From positions 558,001 through 622,000 of the forward strand of contig JAWHQI010000061.1 in assembly GCA_033032865.1 (NCBI GenBank): a stretch of DNA of 64,000 bases. Reading direction: 5' to 3'. Positions 43,971-55,281 of the stretch are shown piece after piece. Position 1 is the first letter of the stretch, and every line of letters begins with the position of its first letter. A program made the translations under genes and the position numbers. Source of the stretch: Dactylorhiza incarnata (taxonomy: Eukaryota > Streptophyta > Magnoliopsida > Asparagales > Orchidaceae). The notes under the pieces are model-generated. The model was not told the DNA's origin. It worked only from the letters and a program-made list of their open reading frames with translations, and did no database searches.

Positions 43971-46900
43971 CGGCGAAGCCCGTCCGCCAGAAGAAGAGAA
44001 GAAGTGTCACCATGTTGGCCGGGCCAATCCGGGAGGAGGTGAAGAAGCTGCTCGATGCAGGCTTTGTGTCGGAGATCCAGTATCCAGGTTGGGTCTCGAA
44101 TGTTGTAATGGTGAAGAAAGCTGGGGGCAGCTGGAGAATGTGTGTAGACTTTTCTTTGATGAATAAAAGCTGCCCGAAGGATTGTTATCCCTTGCCTCAA
44201 ATCGACGCGCTGGTTGATTCGGCCGTCGGTTTTTCTGTGTTGAGTTTCCTTGATGCGTTTTCAGGATACCACCAGATTCGGATGCATCCCCCCGATTGCC
44301 GCGATGTCTCTTTCATCACCGATGATGGCTGCTACAGCTACAAGATGATGCCCTTCGGGCTGAAGAATGCAGGAGCCACCTACCAGCGGATGATGGATCA
44401 TGTTTTCAAGGAGCAGAAGGGGAGGAATCTGGAAGTGTATGTGGACGACCTCTTGATCAAAAGTAAGGGTGTCCAGGAACACATAGCCGATCTGGTGGAG
44501 ACCTTTGCGACGTTAAGGAGATTCAAGATGAGGTTGAACCCAGCGAAGTGCGTCTTTGGAGCTGGAAGGGGGAAGTTCCTGGGGCATCTCCTTACCCCAG
44601 AGGGAGTAGAGCCTAACCCTGACAAGGTTAGGGCAATCCTGGAGATGCCGTCCCCGAAGACGATGAAGGAAGTTCAAAGGTTGACTGGAAGGCTGGCGGG
44701 TCTTAGCCGCTTCCTGTCAAAGGCCGGGGAGAAGTGCTCTCCATTATTCAAGACGCTCCGCAAAAGTGAAGATTTCGAGTGGTCCGAAGGATGTGAGAAG
44801 GCGTTCGAAAGACTGAAGGAGCAGTTGACTCAGACACCTCTCCTCCAGAGCCCGAAGGAAGGCGAAGATCTGCTCATCTACTTGGGAGTAGGAGCAGAGG
44901 CGGTGAGCTCCGTGCTGGTCCGAGAAGAAAGAAGAAACCAGCTGCCCATCTATTATGTCAGCCGAGTGTTGAAGAAGGCGGAGTTAAAGTATCCGATCCT
45001 GGAGAAGGTTGCCTTCGCCTTGGTGGTGTCGGCGCGGAAGCTCCGACCTTATTTTCAAGCTCACTCCATCCGGGTTGTGACTGATCATCCTCTCTGAAGT
45101 GTCTTGGAAGGAGTGGAGCATTCAAGGAGGCTAGCGAAATGGTCGGTAGAACTCAGTGAGTTCGACATTTCCTTCTCACCCCGGGTGGCGATCAAAGCTC
45201 AGGCAGTAGCGGACTTCTTAGCGGACTTCTCAGTGGAAGCGGACTTCTCGGTGGAAGCGGAGCCAGGGGAAGAAGTTTTCAATCCAATTCCTTGGAAGAT
45301 GTTCGTGGACGGAGCTTCGGGCAGAAGTTCTGTGGGAGTGGGCATCGTGCTTGTCAGCCCACAGGGAACGAGGATCGAGCAAGCCGTCGAGATCCTCTTC
45401 CCCGTCACGAACAATCAAGCAGAGTACGAGGCCATAGTCGCAGGCTTGCGCCTTGCCAAGGAGTTGGGGATTCGTGATGTCCGGGCTTTCACGGATTCAA
45501 TGGTGGTCACGTCGCAGATTCGGGGAGAGTTCGAAGTGCGCGACACCATCCTGCAGAAGTACTTGGTCAAAGTGAAGGGACTGATGGGAGGCTTTCAGTC
45601 CTTCGTCGAGCATGTGCCGAGAGAGGAGAACTCGGCGGCAAACCGTCTGGCCAAGTACGGGCCGAGGGTTGGAGGAACCATCACCGAGTTATTTCGACCG
45701 TCCATTGAAGAAGGGGAGATGATGGAGATCGAGCAGCGCCCTTCGTGGACGGATCCGTTCGTGGCATTCCTAGTCACCGGCCAGCTCCCAACAGAAGAAG
45801 GAGATCAAAGAAGATTTCGGTACAAAGCGGCGTACTATCTACTGCAAGATGGAGAGCTGTATCGCAAGACCATCTCGGGCCCCCTGGCCAGATGTGTTTC
45901 TGAAGACGAAGTACCCCGAGTGTTGGAAGAGATCCACTCGGGAGAGTGTGGAAGTCATTTTGGGACTCGCACTTTGGAGCAAAGGGTCTTGAGGCATGGA
46001 TACTTCTGGCCTACCATCCGGAAGGATGCTGAGATCTTCTCGAAGAAGTGCCAGAAGTGCCAGCACTTCGCCCCCCTTCAGTTGCAACAAGCCCAGCAGC
46101 TCCGATCAATCACAGCCCCGTGGCCGTTCGCCATCTGCAGGATGGACTTGATCGGCCCTTTCCCCCAAGCTAGTGGCCAGATGAAGTTCGTTCTCGTCAT
46201 GATCGACTACTTCTCCAAGTGGATCGAGGCCAAAGTTTTGGCCAAGACCACCTCTCAAGTCGTGAAGAACTTCATCTGGGGGGAGATCGTCTGCAGATTC
46301 GGGATTCCTCTCGCCATCGTCACCGACAACGGTCCCCAGTTCGCCAGCTTGGAGCTGAATGATTTTTGCAGGCAGCTAGGAACTGATCATCGATTCGCCT
46401 CCGTGCATCATCCTAGGAGCAATGGTCAAGTAGAGGCTGCCAACAAGCTGATCATCAACCTGCTGAAGAAGAAGGTAGAGAACCTAAGGGGTAATTGGGC
46501 GGACCAGCTCCCCTCGGTCTTGTGGGCTTTGAGGACCACTCCTAGCTCAGCCACCAGGGAGACACCGTTCAAACTCTCTCACGGGTCTGAAGCTCTCATC
46601 CCCGTAGAATTTGAAGTCAGAAGTCCAAGGGTGATTGCCGCCTAAGGCGGAGACGAAGAATGGCGACTAGAGAATGAAGAGGCCCAGAAGCTATCTCTCG
46701 ACTACATCGAAGAATTACGAGATTTAGCCTCGGCTAGGCAAGAGGAGATCAAGCGTCGGATGGCGAAGCATTTTAATAAAAATGTCCGCCTCAAACACTT
46801 CCAAGCAGGTGATCTGGTCCTGAAGAAGGTAGACGCGGCAGAAAGATCAGCGGCCATCGGGAAACTCCACCCGAACTGGGAAGGGCCCTTCATCATCCAC

Positions 46901-46999
46901 GAGTCGCTTCTGACAGGAGGGTATCGCCTGCAGAATCAAGAAGGCGAGCTGCTTGGGAACACCTGGAGCGGCGATGACCTGAAAAGGTTCTACCCCTAA
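43950..46999 (+). pseudogene. Element 2 pol: RT, two RNase H domains, integrase
   Basis: RT with DFSLMN, YVDDLLIK and SGYHQIRMHPP; RNase H 1 ending VVTDHPL; a second RNase H (VDGASGRSSVGVG; NNQAEYEAIVAGL; DSMVV); integrase zinc finger (CQKCQ) and core (MDLIGPF, DNGPQFAS, GQVEAANK); C-terminus ...SGDDLKRFYP with a stop at 46997-46999. Two in-frame stops: TGA at 45095-45097 (where element 1 has Arg CGG in the same DHPLR motif) and TAA at 46643-46645. Apart from these the frame is continuous. Confidence 0.92.
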
Positions 47000-48528
47000 G
47001 AGGGAGGGTGTATGACTCTCATCTGTAATTTTATTTATATATAAATAAATTTCTCGCCTTCCTGAAACATGGGATAGCAGCAGTTTCTCCCTATCTCGGA
47101 AAAAGCTTTTCACAAGAAAGAAAGCAGGTAAAATCGATCTATATGCTAGGTTGGAAAAACGAGCCTCCGACTTACCCCTCGTAAAAACCCAGACCGGATG
47201 ATCGGACAGTGCCTCGGTTGCGCGACCCTTTAAGACCAAGCCTCTGCATTGACGGTCGAGATCAGCTCCCCCCTTGCACGTTGGCCACGGTTCCCACCGA
47301 CCGCATTTCTCATTCGACTGGAGAAATTACCAGGAAGAAGTCTGGACGCCGACCTTCCGATTCGGCAAGAAGATGATCGATTTGGCTCAGGGGACCCTTG
47401 AATAAAGGCGTCGTGTACCCTCGAGAGCTGAAGACTCGTAGCAAGGCGTTTTCATTTATCTCCTCCAATTGTGTGAGTTAGTGTGCTTAAGTGTGCTTAA
47501 CTCCCCATTAAATTATTGAGCAGCAGGAAACAAGTTTGGTCGGCATTTAGGATCCGAGTAGGATGGAGACCTCGGGACGTTGTGTCCCCTCGGACTTCCC
47601 CGACTGTCATTCCCTATCTGATGATCTTCTCATCGATACCCGGCACCCCAAGTCAGAAAATGAGCCTCCGACTTACCCCTCGTAAAAACTCAGAACGGAT
47701 GATCGGACAGTGCCTCGGTTGCGCGACCCTTTAAGACCAAGCCTCTGCATTGACGGTCGAGATCAGCTCCCCCCTTGCATGTTGGCCACGGTTCCCACCG
47801 ACTGCATTTCTCATTCGACTGAAGAGATTATCAGGAGAAAGTCTGGAAGCCAACATTCCGACTTGGGGAAGGGCAAGACCGATTCGACCAACTAAAAGAC
47901 GGAGGCACTCCAGCATCCAAGTAGGATGAAGACCTCGGGAATGGTGTGTCCCCTCGGATCCCCCCGACTGTCAGTCCCTACTTGACGTCATCTCGCATCA
48001 ATGTTAAGCATTCAAGAAGGATGAAGGCCTCGGGATGATGGGTCCCTCCGGACCTCCCCGACTGTCATTCTCTATCTCTCTTCCCTTTAAAAAGTTCCAT
48101 TATTATTGTGTTATCTTAATAAAACTCTTCACCAGGTGCAAGACAAGGCCTTGAGAGCGTGTGTCCCTCCGGACCCCCCGAGTGCCCTCCACAGCTCGAA
48201 ATATACCAAGGGTAATTTTGAAGAAGGCGAGTATGCAGGTGCGAGTATAAATGTACGAGCATGCAGGTGCGAGTATGCAGGAGCGAGTATCCACATACGG
48301 GCACTAGCGAGGAGCGAGCACTCAACCTCGTCGCGATCCTAAGAGCCTAGCGAGTATTCTACCTCGCCTCGAGCCTAGGAGCCTAAGCGACATTCAGGGA
48401 AAAAGCGAACACAGAAGAAAAAGGCGAGCAAAAAATCTGTCCTTCTTTCATTTACATATGTCTTCAAAATTACATCTTCAGAAGAATGCTTTGCGAAGCT
48501 TTGAGCTGTCAAAAAAGAGCCCAGGCGA
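47000..48528. repeat. 3' spacer of element 2 with a ~504-bp direct repeat
   Basis: The block GAGCCTCCGACTTACCCCTC starts at 47160 and again at 47664. The first ~190 bases of the two copies are nearly identical. Shorter blocks (AGTAGGATGGAGACCTCGGG / GACTGTCATTCCCTA) recur at ~47555, ~47920 and ~48015. It is non-coding and has no similarity to the 89-bp array at the same place in element 1. Confidence 0.8.
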
Positions 48529-50430
48529 CTAGGCGTCATCCTCGCCTCCATCATCATCGCCATCCTCGCCGTCGATATCGACCTCTTCATCGTCATCCTC
48601 ATCGAAATCATCGTCCTCGGAGTCACTGGACAGCAGGGGGGATACTCGCAAGGGGGAAGTGGACTCCTCGGCGAGCAGCGCCGGGATGAGGTCCACCACT
48701 GTCAGCTCCATCGCCGCCGTCTTCAGAAGATCGTCTGCCTTTAGTTGGCTCAGGATGACAGTCCCAGTGGCTCGCGCGATTTCCCGACGAATGCGAGGCA
48801 TATCGTCGCCATGCATCCTAATCTGCTTGCCGACCCTGGAGGGGCCCGCCGCCACCGGTTGTTGCTCGGCAATACGGACTTGGGCGGCCTCCAAAGCCAG
48901 CCGGGTGTCCTCTAGCTCCTTCTCAAGCTGAGACATCTTCTTCGCCGCCTCCACCTCGGCAGCCTGCAAGCATGAGAAGAGAAGAGTTAGCGATATACTC
49001 CTCGGGTAGGCGAGTATCCCAAAAGCGAGCAAAGTAACAAGGCGAGTACCTCATGCTCCTTAGCCTTAACCCCCATAGCGATCATCTTCTTGCACTGGGT
49101 CCGGATCACCCCCTCGTATTCAAGCAATCGTCTTGCTGTTGAATGAGCCAGCTCGGCAGATCGCAGCAGAGATCGCGAGGTCTGGTGAGCCAGATACTCG
49201 GAAGACTCCTCCCGCAGCCTCTCAGCGTCCTCGCGACCATAGATGGCGTGGAGCACGTCGAAGGCCTCGCCCTTGTCCTCCTAGTCCTCCGAGCATGGCG
49301 GGAGGTTGGAGCTTAGAGACACCACGAGGGCGCTCTCGGTCCAGGTCACCAAGGGGCGACCATAGGCGTCCTCGCCACGCCTGCCTAGGTTGAAGTTCGG
49401 GTGGGTGAAAGGCTCGCCGGCCTCAGAAGGGTCCGCCTTCTTGCCAAGGTCCCTATGAGCGACCTCCTTCTTCTGCGAGGGCTCGGAGGGCTCGCCCCTC
49501 TCCTTCCGCTTCTTAGAAGGCCCGGAGCCGTCGCCGGCGACCAAGGATTCGTCGCCCCCTGGCGACAAGTCAATAGGGGAGGAAACCCCATCCCCGCGAA
49601 CAGAGGTCCCCACGCCTCCTTGGGAAGAGGTCGTCGCCTTCGCCGCCGCGGGAAGAAACTCGCTCGGCAGAGCGCGCATAGCTACAAAAGAGAGAAAGTA
49701 AGCCAACAAGTCGCCCGATAGAAGACAAATAGCGAGTATAGCTCAATACTCGCGTTGTAGGTTACCTTCGCCCGGAAAAACTTCAGCGAGCTCGTCTAGT
49801 CGCCTCCTCCAGAAGACTACATCGAGGCGGCGACCCTTGAAGCTTTCTAGCAGCTTCTCTCCTCTCTCATCCAGAAAAGAAGCCCCGAAGACGCTTTCAG
49901 GCGGCTGGAAGGACTTGTCAGGAATGTCCTGGAAGTCGCCACTAATGACGACTAATCGCTCTCCCCAGCGATGATTCTTCTTCGCCGTGCCGACTAGCGT
50001 GCAGACATGGCTGCATAGGAAAATGACCCCCTCGCCTGTCGCCATAAAGTGGAATATCCGCCTGAAGACGGAAAGATCGAAAGCGATCCTCTGGTCGCGC
50101 AGGTAGCAGAGGAACCCCCACGATCATCGCCACTCCATTTGGGTTGATCTGGGCAGGGACAATCCCGAAGTAGCGGAGTATCTGGCAGAACTCCGTCCAC
50201 AGCGGTAGTCGCAAGCCCACTTCGAAGTGGCGAGTGGGGAACACCACCTCGCCGGTCAGGAGGGAGTTCAGACGCTCGCCCTGACGAGGAAGCCGAGCGA
50301 CAAACCCCGGCGAGATGTACTTCGCCGAGAACTCTTCCAAGTCCTTCTGGGTCGTGATCGACTTCTTGAAGGTGGTCGCCGCGAAGTTCTTGGCATGATT
50401 AGCGCGCCGGATAGCCGCCTCGTCGGCCAT
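48529..50430 (-). pseudogene. Antisense Transposase_28-type gene of element 2
   Basis: ATG at 50430 (MADEAAIRRANHAKNF). Exon 1 carries YFGIVPAQINPNGVAMIVG, then a one-base frameshift near 50120 and ...NHRWGERLVVISGDF, ending GEG at a GT donor (~49768). Exon 2 starts at ~49682 after TTTGTAG and has a Ser/Lys-rich linker. A TAG stop near 49282-49284 follows SED, and then comes the helical block LHAIYGREDAERL. Exon 3 (~48965-48529, after TTGCAG) is a coiled coil (KMSQLEKELEDTRLALEAAQ) with a strongly Asp/Glu-rich tail. Same exon plan as element 1. Confidence 0.8.
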
Positions 50431-50958
50431 CCCGAAAAGTGAGGAGAAAAAGAAGAGAAGCGAGTATCGAGAAAGGCAAGGAGAAGAGAAGACGAAAGAT
50501 ACTCGCTTGCAAAGAAGAAGATCGCCAAAGCGTATTAAATACTCACCCACCCACCCACCCTATTTATAGTACCCGGGTAATCTGGCTTGTCGGGCACGAC
50601 GGCGCGATTACAAATAAGGGGGTGGCGAGTATTAAGTTGAGATCGCCAATTCAGCAGCACGCGCCAGAAAGGTGCCGACTTCCAAAGCGCGAAGACCTAC
50701 AAGGAGGCAATGAAAGAAGTTCGCCAGGTACAGGCGACATTCAGACTACTCGCCAAAAAAGGAGATAGAAGAAATTTCAGCAAAAAAATCATCACAGAAA
50801 AAGAAAGCAAAAGACAAGTAATAAAGGGCGAGGTTAATACTCGCCAAATAATATTACATCAGGTAAATTTAATTGTTCAGAATTACAGGGATGCTCGCCC
50901 AAAGGCGATTAAGCGACTACAGAAAGAAAAGGTGAAGAGAAAGAATAGAAGACAGCAG
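50431..50958. other. Region between the two antisense genes of element 2
   Basis: It carries short GGCGAGTATT-type motifs but no conserved frame. A plus-strand frame at 50710-51264 is the shadow of the antisense coding strand and is Lys/Arg-rich without a domain. It may include the promoter of the 48529-50430 gene, but I see no clear TATA box. Confidence 0.4.
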
Positions 50959-52065
50959 CTAAGGAGGCCCCTGGAGGTTCGCCTGAGGATTCTGAGGCTG
51001 AGGATGTCGCCCGACCCAACCCAAGCTGCGAGCTCGCTTGAAGTGCTCGAAGGCCACAGACATCGCGTCCTCGCCCTGTCGCAGCTGGTCCTCAATCCTC
51101 GCCAGCCACCGGACCGAGCTCATACTCGCTCGCACCCCCACCAGCTCGTCATGGTGCAGCTGCTGGCGATGTTCGATCCTCGCAACCCGGCGCTCCAAGT
51201 CACCAACGGAATGAAGGCGAGACTCAGTAGCGACCAGCCGAGTATCGAACTCCTCCAGCCGTGATACTCGCACCTCCAACTCGGTCAAACGACGATGAGC
51301 GTCGTTGCTCGCCAGGCGCTCAACCCGCGACTCCATCTCAATCAGGCGGCGATGAGGCTCGCTGACCGTCAGGCGCTCTAACTTCGCCTCCAAATCCAGG
51401 ATCGCGCGAGTAGCCCTCTCCTGATACTCGCGAGAAGAAAGTCCGACGGCGTCGATCAAGGCTCCCACCGGGGTATGAGCGCGAGTTGCAAAAAAGCAAG
51501 TCAGAGAAACTAGTAGCGAGTATTGAACCAAGGTCGTCAAACAAACAGATAGCACCAGGCCGATGAGCTTCGTTCCTCGCCTCGTGACGAGGACTGCGAG
51601 AGTGACGGCGAGGAGAGCCCCTTCCTCGATGAGGAGATGCGTTGCGATGATGATCGCCTCGCAGCGAAGAGCCCCCAGCGTTCTGATCCCGGCTAAGAGG
51701 CGCGTTCCCCCGGCCGCGACTGTCCCCTGGTCACCCTCCCCCCCCCCCCCCCCTGGAGCGAAGAAGCCCGAAGAGCCCCCAGCCCCTCCATGGCGCGAGG
51801 ATTCACCCTGATGGGTTGAAGGAGCAGTAGAAGTCGAAGGTAGCTGCTCGCCCTGAATATCGGCAGAAGGAGGAAAAGGAGGAGGTGGCGGAAGCCCACC
51901 CACGGGCAGCTGCGAGCTGCTCGCCAGCCCCAATGATTGAAGAGGCGGTGGTGGCGGAAGCACGCTGCTCGCCAGAGGAGCCTGTTGCTCGCTCATAGGC
52001 CTCTTCTCCAGCAAAGAGCTGTGGAGAACTCGCGTCGAGCGCCCACCACCCCTAGGCGAGATCAT
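50959..52065 (-). CDS. Second antisense ORF of element 2: Pro-rich, long coiled-coil protein
   Basis: An open frame of 368 residues. The N-terminal ~110 are Pro/Ser/Gly-rich (LPPPPPLQSLG; a GGGGG run encoded by the C16 tract at 51738-51753). The middle ~120-200 is hydrophobic (LLIEEGALLAVTLAVLVTRR; LVLSVCLTTLVQYSLLVSLT), possibly membrane-associated or a retained intron. The C-terminal ~215-340 are regular heptads (ESRVERLASNDAHRRLTELE and on). Upstream, a GT donor at ~52208 and an AG acceptor at ~52121 could join it to 52560-52209. No known domain recognised. It probably corresponds to an accessory Tat ORF. Confidence 0.5.
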   Translation of the reverse strand: MISPRGGGRSTRVLHSSLLEKRPMSEQQAPLASSVLPPPPPLQSLGLASSSQLPVGGLPPPPPFPPSADIQGEQLPSTSTAPSTHQGESSRHGGAGGSSGFFAPGGGGGEGDQGTVAAGGTRLLAGIRTLGALRCEAIIIATHLLIEEGALLAVTLAVLVTRRGTKLIGLVLSVCLTTLVQYSLLVSLTCFFATRAHTPVGALIDAVGLSSREYQERATRAILDLEAKLERLTVSEPHRRLIEMESRVERLASNDAHRRLTELEVRVSRLEEFDTRLVATESRLHSVGDLERRVARIEHRQQLHHDELVGVRASMSSVRWLARIEDQLRQGEDAMSVAFEHFKRARSLGWVGRHPQPQNPQANLQGPP

Positions 52066-52140
52066 GGGCGACGAGGAGGTACGGTCAAAGGCTCCTCCTG
52101 AGCACTGACGGTAGAAGAATCTGCGAGTACAAGAAAGTTA

Positions 52141-52560
52141 TCAGGACATCACGAGCATAGTTGAACTAAGCAGACTAATCCAAGAGGTGGCGAGTAGGTA
52201 GCTCTCACCTCGCGCAGGAGCGAGATTCTTCGGTTGATTCTGGGCCGAGGTCCCAGTCATGCTCGCCTCCACGGCGACATTAGGAGCAGGAGGAACAGGA
52301 GATGGCGAGTCGCCCCCCTGAGATAGCCCCAAGTCGTCCAGCAGCTGTTGACGTTGGTCGCCCAGAGGATTAGCGACATCCTCCGCGACAGCTTTCTTCT
52401 TCTCCTGTTTCTTCTTCTTCTTTGCGAGCCTCTTCCTCTTCTTGGTAGCGAGGAAGTCCTCAAGCTCGGGATCTAGGCGAGGAGGGATCGAAGGAACATC
52501 GAACATGCCCACAAGACCAGCCATGGCCGCCCTAGCTTCCGCAGCATAATCGCGAGACAT
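52141..52560 (-). CDS. Antisense Lys-rich ORF of element 2, likely first exon of the 50959-52065 gene
   Basis: ATG at 52560 (MSRDYAAEARAAMAGL). It includes ATKKRKRLAKKKKKQEKKK, a strong basic cluster compatible with nuclear localisation, then an acidic/Pro stretch. A good donor (GAG|GTGAGAGC, ~52208) suggests the last ~22 residues of the open frame are intronic. Element 3 has a counterpart at 24969-25195. Confidence 0.5.
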   Translation of the reverse strand: MSRDYAAEARAAMAGLVGMFDVPSIPPRLDPELEDFLATKKRKRLAKKKKKQEKKKAVAEDVANPLGDQRQQLLDDLGLSQGGDSPSPVPPAPNVAVEASMTGTSAQNQPKNLAPARGESYLLATSWISLLSSTMLVMS

Positions 52561-52723
52561 CTTGAGCGAGTTCAGAAAAGTCGTGCCATCAGAGACCCTT
52601 GCCCCTCTATATATAGAGTCCAGGTGGCGACTAGCGAGATGCCGAGTATATCCAAATACTCGCCAAAATGGAAGCTCGTCGAATAAAGGTTGGATGATTC
52701 TTTCCGAGCAACTGCGTTACTCG

Positions 52724-52737
52724 CAAAGAGCGGGGAT
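52724..52737 (+). promoter_or_regulatory. Polypurine tract of element 2
   Basis: CAAAGAGCGGGGAT directly before the 3' LTR start. Confidence 0.65.
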
Positions 52738-53515
52738 TGTGTACAACCCTTATTCTCCGAGGGTGGGATCCATTCAAAGCCACGTAGGCAGGAGTCAAGG
52801 GTCAAAAGGTCAGCACAGAAACCAGCAGTCCAAGACAGCAGAGAAAGGCCTGGGCGAGTATGGGCATAATACTCGCCAGGTAGGCGACCATGGCTTAGAT
52901 ACTCGCCTCAGAGTTCGTCGAACGCAGCGCCCTCAGAGTTCGTCGAACGCAACGCCTTCAGAGTTCGTTGAACGCAGCGCCTCAAGAGTTCGTCGAACGC
53001 AGTCTCAGGAATTCGTCGAACGCAGGAATAGTAGAAGACCTGGGCGAGTATTGGCCCGGCATGTGCGAGCAGCACCCAATACTCGCCAGATGGGCGACTA
53101 TTGGCAAAATACTCGCCAAGTATCCCATAGTCGCCGGGTTGGGGGTTGGGCTATAAAAAGCCCCCCCTACCCTTTGGTTTTCCTATAAATAGGACCCTAG
53201 GGGTACTTGGATTGGCACCTGGACTTGAGCTTCTGGATCCCGATTTCCGAATTCTCGAGCCCGTCACCCTTGCTTTCTAGTCAAGTCGGTGCCTTCCTCG
53301 TACCCTGCTCGGCCACTTTTGGTTTTGGAGGGGAAGTCTCCCTTGAGCTTCCGGGTACGTGGTGGGACCTCCCTGCCGCAGCGTCTGGGGTCCTGTTTGT
53401 TGCTCTTCTAGCTTCTTCGTCGTTGTCAGCCAAGCCGTCTCGTTGGACTGCTGGGCGAGTAGCCTCCGGCTGCATCGGTCTGAATTTTGAGGTCAGGATT
53501 TTCCTGGCGTCAACA
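52738..53515 (+). repeat. 3' LTR of element 2 (778 bp)
   Basis: Starts TGTGTACAACCC and ends ...GGCGTCAACA. It includes five 24-bp GTTCGTCGAACGCAGC repeats at ~52910-53030 and a CTATAAATA box at 53183-53191. It aligns with the 5' LTR from its base ~52 onward. Confidence 0.9.
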
Positions 53516-53778
53516 ATGCCAAACATACATTTGATGATGACGGTGTTTAAGCAATGTTAAAAGCATACATATTTTTTCTACGTTCTTTGTACAGAAATGA
53601 TGGTTTGAAAACCCAAGACTTATTAATCTCTAGAAACAAATGTTTGTACAAAAAACAAGGAGTTAATTGTCCGTTGTATCTTTGGTTATTACCTAAGGCC
53701 AAAATTACCTAATTTTGGAACATTTTAGAAATCACTAAACATGACTTTGGCGTTGTGATGGTTGTCATGAACGCATAA
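53516..53778. repeat. Palindrome unit 3, continuation after element 2
   Basis: ATGCCAAACATACATTTGATG through GAGTTAATTG matches the outer left arm of units 1 and 2. At ~53671 it jumps to the inverted tail sequence (TTGGTTATTACCTAAGGCC ... GTCATGAACGCA). So this unit has lost both gene copies and the palindrome centre, and it is cut at 53778 by a copia fragment. Confidence 0.78.
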
Positions 53779-55270
53779 ACCCTAATATCTCCATTCTTTC
53801 CCCGACCACCGCGCCCCCTTCCCCGAGAGACCGAGCGTACACCACGAGCAGATGGAGGTAGGGGAAGTAAGGGGGCATTTGTCCGCTGGAGAAGGGTTGG
53901 GGAGGGTGGTGGAGGAGCATCCGGAGGTGCAGAGACTCGGAGGAGCATGGAGCACACATCTGAGAGAGAAGGAGTAGTGGCTGAGGCAAGAACTTGAGCC
54001 CGAATGCTTTGCAGGTGTGGTGGCACATGAGCCATGATCATGGCAATGCATACGGCTTCCTTCTGAGCCCATTGAATAGCGGGATCATTCGTAGAAGGCT
54101 GATGCTGGATCCAGCTTCCGCTGGAGTCTTGGCACGAGCGACAAAGGAGGTCATGTCGGCAGCCCAGGCCGCATCTAAAGCCTGGAGATCAGTAATGATA
54201 TCGTAGAAGTGTTGGAGGTTGTCTTTGCCTGAGTACAATGAATGGAGCTCATCCCACATAGCTTTGGCAGTCTCGTGATACATGACCATTTGGTATGGCT
54301 CGCCATCCAGAGAATTGAGGAGCCAAGTCTGAACTCGGCCGTAATTCCAAAGCCAGTCCTCCGTAGGAGGTGATGGAGGTGCCTGAGTAAGTTGTTGCAG
54401 AAGGCCTTTGGACTGAAGAACCCGTCGGACCGAGTGCACCCACTGAATGAAAATTTTCTTCCCGGAGAGGGATATAGTGGTGATCCGCAACTCGTCCCGG
54501 AGATCAGACGAGGAGTTCAGACGGGCTGCGGGGGAAGGAGCAGGCAGCTCAGTTGAGTCGACCGAGGAAGGCATTTGGAGGTTGTTGGCGGTTACTTGAA
54601 GGGTGCGGGAGAAGGATGCTCGCAGACTGTAGGAGATCGCTGGAATCAGAGGCAGACCGCTGGAACTGGCAGGCCGCACGAACTGGCAGGAGGTCGCTGG
54701 AACGGCAGGCCGCACGAATCTGGAGGCAGACCGCTGGAGGAGGTCGCACGAGCAATCGGAGGGAGCAAACCGCAGTCGTCGTGAAGAGGCCGCTGAAGAT
54801 CGCTGCAGGGAGAAGGTCGATGGAGCTCGCTGCAGAGAGAAGGTCGCAATGCAAAGGCCGCAATGCAGGGAGAAGGTCGCAATGCAGAGAGAAGGTCGCT
54901 GGAGCTCGCTGAAGGTCGCTGCAGAGGCCGCTGGAGCTCGCTGGGAAATCACGGCACTGGAGATCGCTTCAGGAGTTCGCACGAGATCGCGGCAGAGGAA
55001 ATGGCAGGCAGGCCGTAGGGGATCGCAAAGGAGCTCGCAGAGACGACCGCAGGAGACCGCTGCTGGGAGGATCAGAGGGGCAGGAAGAGCGGGGCCCACT
55101 CGACTTAAGGGATGGGGCTATAAAAACTGAGGAGGAGGAGAAGTGGGAAGGAGAGAACCCGGGGGGGAAGGGAGCGGTCTCAGAATGGGAGACCGCGCGG
55201 GGCTCACAGGGAAGCTCGTAAGAGGGGGGTGCGGTCACAAATTTTGGAGACCGCAATTGTGGACCGAAAG
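53779..55270 (-). pseudogene. Ty1/copia gag fragment
   Basis: At ~54520-54090 on the minus strand: WLWNYGRVQTWLLNSLDGEP, ...YHETAKAMWDELHSLYSGKD, ...LQHFYDIITDLQALDAAW. This is the UBN2-type copia gag. A frameshift near 54040 leads to HVPPHLQSIRAQVLASATTP and a Gly/Arg-rich end (SRGRGRGGRGKN). The N-terminal ~180 codons (54600-55099) are Ser/Leu/Arg-rich and come from imperfect GGTCGCTGGAGCTCGCTG-like repeats, so they may not be gag. No protease or RT remains. Confidence 0.8.
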
Positions 55271-55281
55271 CTCTGATACCA
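55271..55281 (-). promoter_or_regulatory. Initiator-Met tRNA primer-binding site (copia)
   Basis: The minus strand reads TGGTATCAGAG(C), the classic plant Ty1/copia priming sequence complementary to initiator tRNA-Met, directly inside the LTR. Confidence 0.9.

Larger units (their letters stand above)
42208..53515 (+). mobile_element. Tat-lineage Ty3/gypsy LTR retrotransposon, near full length (element 2)
   Basis: 5' LTR (~42208-42965), primer-binding site, a gag lacking its capsid core, no protease, RT to integrase with two stops, a repeat-rich spacer, two antisense genes, a polypurine tract and the 3' LTR (52738-53515). The LTRs differ by roughly 5% by eye over the first ~260 aligned bases, so the insertion is not very recent. 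It is inserted in palindrome unit 3, which continues at 53516 (ATGCCAAACATAC). The left junction has lost ~100 bases of target and the LTR start, so no target duplication is visible. Confidence 0.9.

Noticed and set aside
50710..51264. Plus-strand Lys/Arg-rich 184-residue frame
   Set aside because: Largely antisense to the heptad-rich ORF at 50959-52065, which has the better composition and a counterpart in element 3.
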